The notes below the pieces were generated by a model. That model saw only the letters and a list, made by a program, of their open reading frames with translations. It made no database searches and was not told where the DNA came from. DNA of 64,000 nt from Bacilli bacterium PM5-9 (GTDB lineage: Bacteria > Bacillota_I > Bacilli_A > JAJDGJ01): positions 1-64,000 of the forward strand of contig JARXZD010000003.1 of assembly GCA_029893765.1 (NCBI GenBank), written 5' to 3'. Every line of letters starts with the position of its first letter. Positions within the stretch are counted from its first letter, which is position 1. A program made the translations under genes and the position numbers. Shown here one piece after another: positions 7,970-16,571 of the stretch.

Positions 7970-8857
7970 ATGGCAAAAGATAGCGGAACAATAGTTCAAC
8001 TACAAAATTTTTCAATCAATGATGGAGATGGTATTAGAACAACAATTTTCCTAATGGGTTGTCCTTTAAGATGTCAATGGTGTTCTAACCCTGAAACATG
8101 GCAAACAACACCACAAAATGCATTATATAAGTATGACTATTATGAGTGTAAAAACTGCGGTTGGTTACAAAAAAAAGCTGATGAAATATCAAGCTGTCCA
8201 AATTGTCAAAGTGATGTTAGTGCAATTATCAAAGAAAAAGAAAAAATATTAGGATATGAAGTTAGCGTCGATGAAATAATCACCAAAATTAAAAGACAAG
8301 AAATATTTTATCGTTTCTCTGATGGTGGTGTAACTTTTTCAGGTGGTGAACCAACTGTTCAAATTGAGTTTCTAAAAGAATTAAGTGCCAAGCTAGATAA
8401 GTATGGCATTGATATGTGGATGGAAACTTGTGCATACTTTGATTTTGATGAAGTTAAAGAAGTCTTGCAAAGACTAACACATATTTTTATCGATATAAAA
8501 TGTATCGATGAAGACACACATATTTATTATACAGGAATTTCTAATAAGTTAATTTTAGAAAATATCATTAAAATAAAGGATTTAAATTTACCAATTACAT
8601 TTAGAATTCCTTCAATTAATGAAGTTAATTTTACTGATGATAATCTTCAAAAAACAATTGATTTTATTAAAACTAATTTCAATGATTACCCTGTTGATAT
8701 TGAGTTTTTACCTTATCACAACTTAGGAAATGAAAAGTATCAAGCATTAAATCTTAATAAGCATTTACATGAATTTAGTGCACCAACAAAAAAAAGAATT
8801 CAAGAAGTTAAACAACTTTTCGAATCCAATGGTATTAATACAATAGAATACCGTTAG
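7970..8857 (+). CDS. Glycyl radical enzyme activating protein (radical SAM) with zinc-ribbon-like insert
   Basis: 295 residues. The radical SAM motif is C31-PLR-C35-QW-C38 and the SAM-binding GGEP lies at residues 125-128. Between them, where most non-PFL activases carry two ferredoxin-type [4Fe-4S] clusters (eight cysteines), this protein has only C60-KN-C63 and C76-PN-C79. That spacing suggests one zinc- or rubredoxin-like knuckle. The role is reductive cleavage of SAM to install the glycyl radical on the upstream enzyme. It starts 2 bp after the enzyme stop (TAG-TT-ATG) with no evident ribosome site, so translation probably depends on coupling. It ends in a strong terminator. Confidence 0.88.
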   Translation: MAKDSGTIVQLQNFSINDGDGIRTTIFLMGCPLRCQWCSNPETWQTTPQNALYKYDYYECKNCGWLQKKADEISSCPNCQSDVSAIIKEKEKILGYEVSVDEIITKIKRQEIFYRFSDGGVTFSGGEPTVQIEFLKELSAKLDKYGIDMWMETCAYFDFDEVKEVLQRLTHIFIDIKCIDEDTHIYYTGISNKLILENIIKIKDLNLPITFRIPSINEVNFTDDNLQKTIDFIKTNFNDYPVDIEFLPYHNLGNEKYQALNLNKHLHEFSAPTKKRIQEVKQLFESNGINTIEYR

Positions 8858-8884
8858 TAGTAGCTTAGGCTACTACTTTTTTTA
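8856..8884 (+). terminator. Terminator of the glycyl radical enzyme operon
   Basis: AGTAGTAGC, loop TTAG and GCTACTACT give a perfect 9-bp stem followed by seven T. The stop codon of the activase is inside the left arm. Confidence 0.9.
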
Positions 8885-9451
8885 TTCATAATAAATAATC
8901 ATACAAATATTTGTTTGTTCATCAGAAATATTTTTATATGTATGAGCAACATCAGCATTATACCTTAACGCATCACCTGCTTTTAAAGTATAACTACCAT
9001 TTTCAAACTCAACCTCAAACTCACCTGAATACACTATAACATATTCACTTGTTCCTCTTTCATGAGCCGTCGACTCAGAAACAGCACCAACATCTAATTC
9101 AATGTATAACATCTCAAAATTTCTTTCATTATCATACGAAAATGATGGATATAATCTAAAGCGACCATTATCACTAATTAAAGGTTTTATTTTATCTTTA
9201 CTAACAATTTTTAAATCTTGTTTATCATCAGCTAATAAACTTGTAAAAGAAATATGTAAAGCAGTTGATATCTTCCATAGCGTTGTAACAGTTGGACTAG
9301 ACTCTTGTCTTTCTATTTGCCCTAACATACTTTTACTAACGCCTGAAAGTGTTGATAAAGCATCTAAACTTAATTCCTTTTGCTTTCTTATTTTTTTCAA
9401 ATTACTTGCGATTGCATCATTTATTTCTCTGGTATTTTCAAAACTATCCAC
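8882..9451 (-). CDS. XRE family regulator with C-terminal cupin domain
   Basis: About 189 residues. Residues ~15-70 form an HTH_3/XRE DNA-binding domain (NLKKIRKQKELSLDALSTLSGVSKSMLGQIE). Residues ~115-185 form a cupin_2 barrel (ERGTSEYVIVYSGEFEVEFE, GDALRYNADVAHTYKN). This architecture is common in regulators of amino-acid and polyamine catabolism, where the cupin senses a small ligand. The ATG at 9457 directly abuts the GGGGAG ribosome site, so GTG 9451 with a 6-nt spacer is the better start. It is convergent with the glycyl radical operon and may or may not control it. Confidence 0.85.
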   Translation of the reverse strand: MDSFENTREINDAIASNLKKIRKQKELSLDALSTLSGVSKSMLGQIERQESSPTVTTLWKISTALHISFTSLLADDKQDLKIVSKDKIKPLISDNGRFRLYPSFSYDNERNFEMLYIELDVGAVSESTAHERGTSEYVIVYSGEFEVEFENGSYTLKAGDALRYNADVAHTYKNISDEQTNICMIIYYE

Positions 9452-9481
9452 GTACATCTCCCCTATTCACATTACACTACT

Positions 9482-9509
9482 ATTATACAATTTTTTTGAC
9501 ATTAAGCAA
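9482..9509 (-). promoter_or_regulatory. Promoter of the XRE-cupin gene
   Basis: Minus strand TTGCTT (9509-9504), 16-bp spacer, TATAAT (9487-9482). It is back to back with the promoter of the acetyltransferase gene. Confidence 0.6.
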
Positions 9510-9523
9510 ACATTAATTTTTAA

Positions 9524-9552
9524 TAGACAACAAACTTTTTTCCCTTTATAAT
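9524..9552 (+). promoter_or_regulatory. Promoter of the Eis-like acetyltransferase gene
   Basis: TAGACA (9524-9529), 17-bp spacer, TATAAT (9547-9552), followed by CGGAGG and ATG 9581. Confidence 0.65.
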
Positions 9553-9580
9553 TAAGATATATTGTATCGGAGGTATTGTT

Positions 9581-10822
9581 ATGAGAAAAATTAAAGAGTT
9601 AGAAGCTAAAGATTTTGACAACTATATTGATATAGCATATAAAGCTTATCCTAGTTTTAAAGACTATTCAAAAGAAGGCATTGAAGACTTCAAAAGGCTT
9701 TCAAAAATAAGGATAAATGATGAAAAAAGTAAGTTCTTTGCTTTATATGAAGACGAAAAATTATTATCTGCTATGAGATTAATTGATTTTGATATGAATT
9801 TCTTTGGTACTATGATAAAGGCTTCAGGACTTGCATCACTTGGAGTTCATTTATTACATAAAAAAGAAAAGATTGCAAAAACAATGGTAGAATTTTACGA
9901 AAATTATTATAAAGAAAGAAACATTCCGATTGCTACCTTATTACCATTTGCGACAGATTTCTATAAAAAAATGGGTTATGGATTTGGTCCGAAAATGAAT
10001 CGCTATCGTATTAAAGCATCAAATGTTCCTGCCTGTTTTGAAAAAGCTGATTTGAGATATATTGAAAGAGATAATTTAGATGAATTATTTGATAGACATA
10101 ATCAATATGTTAGACAGATTCATGGTATGTTTGAAAAAATAAGTGATGAAATTGATGATTTACTTAACAACAATCAAAATATTATCATTGGTAATTACGA
10201 AAACAACATGCTAACTGGTTATTTAGTTTTTGAGTTTGAAAATGCCAAAGATGATAATTATACAATAAATAATATGATTGTTAAAGAATTAGTTTATGAT
10301 AATGCTTTGACTTTAAGAAAACTGTTAGGTTTTATAAAAAAACAAGAAGATCAAGTTAATATCGTTGTTTTCGATACACAAAATGAGGGATTCGTTCATA
10401 TTTTTGATAACCCATTAAACGATACATCAAATTACATTCCTTACGGAAATTTAGAAACAAATACTCAAGCAATTGGAGTGATGTATAAAATTTTAGATGT
10501 AAAACAAGCTTTTGAGCTATATAATTACCGAAATTATAATAATGTTAATTTAAAAACTAAAATTATAATTGTTGATGAATATAAACACGAAAATGAAATA
10601 TATGTTGAGTTTGTTAATGGTAAAGCAACAACAACTAACACTACATCAGATATAACTATGAAAATTGGAATTGCTGATTTTTCATCACTTTTTTTAGGTT
10701 GTATTAGTATTAATGATTTATATCGTTTAGGTTTAATAGAGTTAGATAACACTAATTATTTATCGCAATTAAATTTAGCATATATGGTTGAAGCTAAACC
10801 AGAATGTAATACCGATTTTTAA
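9581..10822 (+). CDS. Eis-like GNAT family N-acetyltransferase
   Basis: 413 residues with the three-part Eis architecture. There is an N-terminal GNAT domain (ASGLASLGVHLLHKKEKIAKTM is the acetyl-CoA binding region, ATLLPFATDFYKKMGYGFG the strand-helix after it), a second GNAT-like domain (~180-290), and a C-terminal sterol-carrier-like domain (~300-410). Eis-type enzymes acetylate amines, including lysine side chains and aminoglycosides, usually as hexamers. The native substrate here is unknown. It has its own promoter and a bidirectional terminator shared with the convergent dehydrogenase gene. Confidence 0.82.
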   Translation: MRKIKELEAKDFDNYIDIAYKAYPSFKDYSKEGIEDFKRLSKIRINDEKSKFFALYEDEKLLSAMRLIDFDMNFFGTMIKASGLASLGVHLLHKKEKIAKTMVEFYENYYKERNIPIATLLPFATDFYKKMGYGFGPKMNRYRIKASNVPACFEKADLRYIERDNLDELFDRHNQYVRQIHGMFEKISDEIDDLLNNNQNIIIGNYENNMLTGYLVFEFENAKDDNYTINNMIVKELVYDNALTLRKLLGFIKKQEDQVNIVVFDTQNEGFVHIFDNPLNDTSNYIPYGNLETNTQAIGVMYKILDVKQAFELYNYRNYNNVNLKTKIIIVDEYKHENEIYVEFVNGKATTTNTTSDITMKIGIADFSSLFLGCISINDLYRLGLIELDNTNYLSQLNLAYMVEAKPECNTDF

Positions 10823-10824
10823 AG

Positions 10825-10858
10825 AAAATCCCACTTATTAAGTAAGTTGGGATTTTTT
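10825..10858. terminator. Bidirectional intrinsic terminator
   Basis: AAAATCCCA/TGGGATTTT with an inner CTTA/TAAG stem and A/T tails on both sides, between two convergent genes. The stop codon of the dehydrogenase lies within it. Confidence 0.85.
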
Positions 10859-11884
10859 ATTAATTATATTTTCAGCATACATATCTGCAGCTTTGTATGT
10901 TGGTATATTTTTTTCTTTAGCCATTTCAAGAATATTTAATGAAGTCTCATAAATTTTTGCAATCTCACTATCAACTAGTGCTTCATCATATGGCATGTCT
11001 CTTACTTCATTAGCAATATTAATTACTCCGCCAGCATTAGCAATATAATCAGGAACATACGTAATTTGTCTTTCGTTAATTAAATCACCAGCTTTATCAT
11101 TTGCAAGAACATTGTTAGCAGCACCAGCAATTATCTTACATTTTAATCCAGCTACACTTTTTTCAGTAAAGATAGCACCCATAGCACATGGTGCAAATAC
11201 ATCACACTCAACACTGAAAATTTCTTCAACACTAACAACTTCAACATTAATTTCATTTTTTAGTTCTTCAAGTGCTGGAGCATAAACATCAGCAACTATT
11301 AATTTAGCACCTGCTTCATTTAAATGGTGAGCCAATGTTTTTCCAACAGACCCAACACCTAAAATTGCGATTGTTTTTCCATTTAAATCATCACTGCCAA
11401 ATGTGTATTTAACACCAGCTTTAATTGCATATAATACACCAAGAGCAGTTTTTGGCGATGGACTACCACTTTTTTCATCAATACCTACTGCAAACTTAGT
11501 AGTTTTTTGTAACTCTTTCATATCTGCTGAATTTGTATTCATATCAGCAGCAGTAAAATATGAACCATTTAATCTATTAACAAATTTAGCGTAAGACTTT
11601 AAAAATGTTGGTGTTTTTAATTTTTTTGGATCACCAATAATTACTGCCTTACCACCACCTAAACCAAGGTTAGCAGCAGCATTTTTATAACTCATACCTT
11701 TTGAAAGCCTTAAGACATCAATTAAAGCATCCTCTTCATTTTCATATGGATAAAATCTTGTTCCTCCTAATACAGGTCCTAATTTTGTACTATGGATAGC
11801 GATTATTGCTTTAAATCCAGTTTCCTCATCATAACAATATGTTAATTGTTCATGTGACATTTCTATCATTTTATCTAATACCAT
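10838..11884 (-). CDS. Leucine/valine-type amino acid dehydrogenase
   Basis: About 348 residues of the Glu/Leu/Phe/Val dehydrogenase family. The catalytic region has GGTRFYPYENEEDALIDVLRLSKGMSYKNAAANLGLGGGKAVI with the catalytic lysines, followed by the conserved aspartate region (FTAADMNTNSADM). The Rossmann motif is AILGVGSVGKTLAHHL. The short length and the segment KLGPVLGGTR fit leucine dehydrogenases better than glutamate dehydrogenase. It deaminates branched-chain amino acids reversibly with NAD+. ATG 11884 is preferred over the upstream GTG 11893, which overlaps the AAGGAGTG ribosome site. It is monocistronic and is not accompanied by branched-chain keto-acid dehydrogenase genes here. 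Confidence 0.88.
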   Translation of the reverse strand: MVLDKMIEMSHEQLTYCYDEETGFKAIIAIHSTKLGPVLGGTRFYPYENEEDALIDVLRLSKGMSYKNAAANLGLGGGKAVIIGDPKKLKTPTFLKSYAKFVNRLNGSYFTAADMNTNSADMKELQKTTKFAVGIDEKSGSPSPKTALGVLYAIKAGVKYTFGSDDLNGKTIAILGVGSVGKTLAHHLNEAGAKLIVADVYAPALEELKNEINVEVVSVEEIFSVECDVFAPCAMGAIFTEKSVAGLKCKIIAGAANNVLANDKAGDLINERQITYVPDYIANAGGVINIANEVRDMPYDEALVDSEIAKIYETSLNILEMAKEKNIPTYKAADMYAENIINKKSQLT

Positions 11885-12013
11885 TTGTATCACTCCTTAT
11901 AATATATTATATATTAAAAATTTATATATATCAACTTATAGCTATAATTAGTATTTATATAAAATTATCTTATTGAAAGTGATAATACTATTATTAAGTA
12001 TATAAAAACAAAC

Positions 12014-12052
12014 AAAAAAGATGAGCGTTGTTGGAGGAGCTCACCTTTTTTT
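12014..12052 (-). terminator. Terminator of the LRR surface protein gene
   Basis: Minus strand GGTGAGC and GCTCATC arms (one G-T pair) around a 12-nt loop, followed by six T. Confidence 0.75.
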
Positions 12053-12093
12053 AACTAATTTAGTATATAAAAAATTATAAAATATTAAATATA

Positions 12094-13667
12094 TTATTCA
12101 CACATTCTTTTTCTAATTAAAATACTACCACTCATTGCCATTAAACATAATCCAAAAATTACTAAACTTTCATTTCTTGAACTTGGTATATCTTCAATTG
12201 GCTTTTTAGTGTCTTCTACTTTACTGTAGATTGCATATAATGTTATATTTTTTGCTGGCATTTTACTATTTAAAAAATTCCATTTTTTCCCTGTTCCATC
12301 TTTTTTTGTATTCCATCCAATAAACTTATATCCGCTTTTTGTTGGATTTTTAACTTTACTTGCTAAATCACCTTCAACTAATGATTGTGTAGCTGGTTTA
12401 CTTCCTATACCACCATTTAAATCAAATGATAACTTATAATATATAGCACTAATATTTAATTCAACTTTTTTTATTGATAAAGCATTATCACTATTATTTG
12501 GAAAGACTCCAGTTCCTATTGCTCTAACTTGAGCATAAATTTTTTCATCTTTTATTGCTTGATTATTACTGCCAAAGTAGTCATTAATATCAATTGGATT
12601 ATTATTTTCATCAACATATTTGTCTAATTTGTAACTATGATATTGTGAAACACTAACTAATCCAGTATATGGATCTTCAATTTGAACAATATCTTTTAGA
12701 TTTAAATTTAAGTAATCATTTTTATAGCTAACATTGTATTTGTATGCACTACTATCTAAATCTAATTGACGTTGATCTCCACCCGCTCTTTCAATTACAA
12801 TTGTTGTACCAAACGCACTATTTAATTCAGTCGCATAATTATCTGGTAACAAATTAAAACGAAACATAACTTTTGCAAGTGGCATTGTATCATTACTGTT
12901 CATATCCGGCAAGCATGATGGCAAACTTGTTAATTGATTTCGACCTGCATTTAGCCATATAATATTTTTTAATTGACAAATACTATTTGGTAACTGTACT
13001 AAGCTATTGTCAAAAATAGTTAGATTTTTAAGGCTTGTTAAATTTCCAATGTTGTCAGGAATTTTTTTAATATTATTTGATGACAATCCTAACTCCTTTA
13101 GTGTTGTAATATTAGAAATTGAATCTGGAACTTCACTAATATTGTTATGTTCTAAACTTAATGTTGTTAAAGATGATAATTGGTCAATATTACTTGAGAT
13201 ATTAGGTATTTGATTACGGACTAAGTATACAACTTTTAATGTAGGCATATCTAATAATACACTTGGGAAAACTGGAAGTTTACTATTTGATATAGCTATA
13301 TGCTCTAACTCTGTTAAAGCACTCAAGCTTGATGGAACATCACTCAAATTAGCATTTGATATAACAAAATAATCTAAATTAACAAACACTTCAATTCCAC
13401 TAATATCTGTAATATTATCTCCATCATAGATTGCAATATTTGTTGTATTGTTAACCATTGTTGCTGTAATAATATCTTCAACATCTTGTGTTGATGACAC
13501 TTGATCAGCTACTTTTTGAGCCATTCTAGGATCTGGAAATACATCCTTAATTTTACTACCTATACTATAAGTTGTTACACTTTCTTTTGCACTAGTTTGT
13601 TCATAGAAAAATGTACATGCCATTGCCATCATTAGCACAAAAACTAATTTTTTTTAATTGTTTTCAT
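12094..13667 (-). pseudogene. Leucine-rich-repeat surface protein with frameshifted signal peptide (possibly phase-variable)
   Basis: The open frame (13638-12094, 514 residues) contains leucine-rich repeats at ~70-260 with internalin-type spacing (LTSLKNLTIFDNSLVQLPNS). An Ig-like segment follows, then one InlB B/Listeria-Bacteroides repeat at ~405-475 (FDLNGGIGSKPA... GYKFIGWNTKKDGTG), then a C-terminal membrane helix and RKR tail. The position before the helix reads IPSSR, not LPXTG. The only good start is ATG 13667 behind GAGAGGAG, but that frame reads MKTIKKN-stop. One extra A in the A8 tract at 13655-13648 would give MKTIKKKLVFVLMMAMACTF, an excellent signal peptide joined to the long frame. 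Options: a true phase-off state, rescue by transcriptional slippage, a sequencing error, or a weak GTG start at 13638. It is probably a cell-surface adhesin when in frame. Confidence 0.8.
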
Positions 13668-13821
13668 ATTTATTTATATCTCCTCTCAATACCTTATAAA
13701 ATTTAAAACTCTTTTTTAAATTATATTGTAATTTTAACAACAACATATATTTTACTCAAACAGTTTAATATGTAATTTATGAAAAAAAAGTTTTAATTAC
13801 AATTTCTTTCATAAACCCATC

Positions 13822-13855
13822 AAAAAAACATAACCATATAAATGATTATGTTTAT
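13822..13855 (-). terminator. Terminator of the aminotransferase operon
   Basis: Minus strand AACATAA and TTATGTT arms with an internal loop, then seven T. Confidence 0.65.
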
Positions 13856-13877
13856 AAATACAATTTTGTCACCTAAT

Positions 13878-15005
13878 TTATTTTGTTATATTATCTAAAT
13901 ATTCTTCAAATATCTCTAATCCTTTTATTAATATCTCAGTACTATTAGCATAGCCAATTCTCAAATAACCCTCATTTTGCATTACACTACCAGGCACTAA
14001 CATAACACCAGTATCTCTCATTAAATTATGACATAAAGTAGCTGATGGAATATCAATGTTATATTTTAAGAATGCAGTTGTTCCTGCAACAGGTTTAACA
14101 TAATCAATATACTTTGACTTTCTTACCCACTCATCTAAAACAGCAACGTTATCATTAACTAACTTAATATTTCTTTCTAAAATTTTATCTTTATTTTTTA
14201 AAGCAATAGTTCCTAAATAATCATCGATTTTCCCACAACTAATTGTATTATAATCACGATGAGTATTAACTTTATCAATAAATTCTTTTGGTCCAACAAT
14301 CCAACCAAGTCTAAGTCCAGCAAGCGAATAAACTTTTGATAAACTACCAGTACTAATACCTTTATCATATAAATCAACAATTGATGGAGTATATCCCCTA
14401 TCATGATGTAATCCACGATAAACTTCATCACAAACAATATAAATATCATTTTCTCGTGCAATTTTTACAATTTCATTTAAAGTACCATCATCAATTAATG
14501 CACCTGTTGGATTATTAGGATTATTTAAACAAATTACTTTTGTATTTGGTTTAATTGCTGCTTTAAGCTTTTCTAAATTAGGAATATAATCATCTTCAAA
14601 ATCTAATTCAATAAGTTGCACATCAGCATGCAATGCTTCTGGAATTGAATAATGTTGTTGATATGTTGGCACAAAAACAATCACATGATCATTAGGATCA
14701 ATTAATGTTTCATAAACTAAAGCATTAGCACCAGTTGCACCGTGTGTTAATGTTGTATTTTCAATTGTTAAATTAGAATTATTATGTAATTTTAACAATT
14801 CATTTCTAAACTCTTCACTACCCTCAATTGCTCCATAAGTCATTTTCATTTCGATAATATCATTTATTGCTTTTTCCTTCATATTAGCTATTTCTAATAA
14901 TTGTTCAATAGTAATCGATTCTACACATGTTTCTGCAATATTATAAATGGCATCATTTTCATACTCATTCATCCATTTTTCAACACCAAAATCTGCTATT
15001 TTCAT
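13878..15005 (-). CDS. PLP-dependent aminotransferase, class I/II
   Basis: 375 residues of fold type I. Visible landmarks are NNPNNPTG (substrate and PLP contact), CDEVYRGL (PLP Asp), SLSKVYSLAGLRLGW (Schiff-base lysine in SLSK) and the C-terminal LRIGYAN arginine. The family includes aspartate-type aminotransferases and capreomycidine-synthase-like enzymes, and substrate cannot be assigned from sequence. It is the second gene of a two-gene operon, 12 bp behind the ornithine-cyclodeaminase-like gene. The two probably act on the same amino acid or on consecutive intermediates. Confidence 0.85.
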   Translation of the reverse strand: MKIADFGVEKWMNEYENDAIYNIAETCVESITIEQLLEIANMKEKAINDIIEMKMTYGAIEGSEEFRNELLKLHNNSNLTIENTTLTHGATGANALVYETLIDPNDHVIVFVPTYQQHYSIPEALHADVQLIELDFEDDYIPNLEKLKAAIKPNTKVICLNNPNNPTGALIDDGTLNEIVKIARENDIYIVCDEVYRGLHHDRGYTPSIVDLYDKGISTGSLSKVYSLAGLRLGWIVGPKEFIDKVNTHRDYNTISCGKIDDYLGTIALKNKDKILERNIKLVNDNVAVLDEWVRKSKYIDYVKPVAGTTAFLKYNIDIPSATLCHNLMRDTGVMLVPGSVMQNEGYLRIGYANSTEILIKGLEIFEEYLDNITK

Positions 15006-15017
15006 TTTTATTTCCTC

Positions 15018-16001
15018 CTAAAAAATTATTTCTTGTCCAATATTTTCGATATTTGCTCTTTCAATTAATACATAAGCGACCATAATGTCTTGTAAACTAA
15101 TTCCAGTTGAATCAAAAATTGTTATCTCATTATTATCTTTTCTTCCATTTTTTTCATCAATTAAAACTAACCCAATTTCATTAAATATTTTATCTTTTAA
15201 AACACCAGCTTTATATGGTATTTCAAACTCTCCAACATTAGTAGATTGTTTAAAATCATCAAAATATAGTGATGACTTAGCTACTAAATTTGAATCTAAT
15301 TCTTGCTTACCACTCATATCAGCACCAAGACATGAAATATGTGTTCCTTCTTTAACATAATCAGCCATAACAATTGGCTTTCTTGAAGGTGTAGCTGTAA
15401 TAATAATATCACTTTCTAAACATGCATTCTTTAAATCGTTTATTGCTTGCACTTCTATTTCATTTTCTAACATTTCTCTTTCTAACTTTTTAGCATTTTC
15501 AAAATCAATAGGATCATAAACCATTATTTTCGCTAAATCAACAAATTGTTTTTTCATTATCTCAACTATGTATTTTGATAAATGTCCACAACCAATAACT
15601 AATAATGTTTTACTATCTTTTCTAGCTAATAACATCGCTCCAATAGTTGCTGCAGCTGCTGTTCTAATTCCTGTTAAACTTTCAAAATTTAATAAGCCTT
15701 TCAATTCTCCAGTGTTTGAATCAAATAACATTGTTGTACTCATTAATAATGGCAATCCTTTATTTGGATTATCACTATGCAATGAAACTACTTTCATTCC
15801 AAAACAATTTGGATCTTTTAATGCACCTGATTTAATATCCATATCAGCAATTCCAGGTATGAACTCATGGAAAATTAATGGAAAATCTTCTCCTTTTTTC
15901 AATGCTTTTTGTTTATATGCATTTTCTACAGCTTTAATAATATCATTTGAATGTGTTACTTTTGCAATATCATCACTTGATAGTACTCTTACTTTGCTCA
16001 T
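15018..16001 (-). CDS. Ornithine cyclodeaminase/mu-crystallin family protein
   Basis: 327 residues. The N-terminal part (~1-120) has FGMKVVSLHSDNPNKGLPLL and the family motif LNFESLTGIRTAAAATIGAMLLAR. The central Rossmann domain has VIGCGHLSKYIVEIM and SDIIITATPSRKPI. The family includes ornithine cyclodeaminase, ketimine reductase and alanine or opine-type dehydrogenases, all NAD(P)-dependent enzymes acting on an imino intermediate. The lysine and arginine expected at the active site are present. It is the first gene of the operon with the aminotransferase. A regulator is not visible nearby. Confidence 0.83.
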   Translation of the reverse strand: MSKVRVLSSDDIAKVTHSNDIIKAVENAYKQKALKKGEDFPLIFHEFIPGIADMDIKSGALKDPNCFGMKVVSLHSDNPNKGLPLLMSTTMLFDSNTGELKGLLNFESLTGIRTAAAATIGAMLLARKDSKTLLVIGCGHLSKYIVEIMKKQFVDLAKIMVYDPIDFENAKKLEREMLENEIEVQAINDLKNACLESDIIITATPSRKPIVMADYVKEGTHISCLGADMSGKQELDSNLVAKSSLYFDDFKQSTNVGEFEIPYKAGVLKDKIFNEIGLVLIDEKNGRKDNNEITIFDSTGISLQDIMVAYVLIERANIENIGQEIIF

Positions 16002-16094
16002 TTTTAATACCTCCTTTATTTATTGGTTATATTATATAGGTTTGTTAATAAAAAAACTGTGTGATTTTTACAAAGAATTTTGTATTTTTTACAA

Positions 16095-16136
16095 AACAAA
16101 AAATGATACTCTAACCATACATTAAAATATCATTTT
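16095..16136 (-). terminator. Probable terminator of the small membrane protein gene
   Basis: Minus strand AAAATGATA and TATCATTTT arms around 19 nt, then T-rich tail. Confidence 0.5.
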
Positions 16137-16175
16137 ATTATTAATTATCTTATTAATTTTTTATTTTTATCTATC

Positions 16176-16430
16176 TTAATCTAGATACTTAAAAATAAAT
16201 ATTATTACAAAAATTCCTATTGTAATTAAAAGTGTATATAATAAAAATTGTTTTTTAGGCATTTTTTCATTATAAACTCTTTTATGTGACTTTAAAATAA
16301 ATAACTTCATTACAATCATTGCTACTATACTTGCAATAATAAAGTCAATTGTTAAAAAAGTTAAAGCATAAATACTTCCATTTGTTTCAATCATTTCAGA
16401 TAAATCCATTAAAAACATACTATTCTCCAT
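16176..16430 (-). CDS. Small two-helix membrane protein, function unknown
   Basis: 84 residues with hydrophobic helices at ~20-46 and ~63-82 and a basic linker (KSHKRVYNEKMPKK) between them. No family is recognised. ATG 16430 has little ribosome-site support, whereas the internal ATG 16418 follows GGAG with a 6-nt spacer, so the real protein may be about 80 residues. It stands alone between terminators. Confidence 0.6.
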   Translation of the reverse strand: MENSMFLMDLSEMIETNGSIYALTFLTIDFIIASIVAMIVMKLFILKSHKRVYNEKMPKKQFLLYTLLITIGIFVIIFIFKYLD

Positions 16431-16530
16431 TTTCTCAAATTTTTATTTTGACATTTTTTTATCAATATTAAATATTTTACAAATAAATTATAACATTTTA
16501 AAACTTCAAAATATATATTATCTTTTTTTT

Positions 16531-16562
16531 ATAAGAAAAGCATAATCACATAAGTGATTACA
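16531..16562 (-). terminator. Terminator of the MarR-ABC exporter operon
   Basis: Minus strand TAATCAC, loop TTAT, GTGATTA (7-bp perfect stem), followed by TGCTTTTCTT. Confidence 0.7.
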
Positions 16563-16571
16563 CTTTTAACT

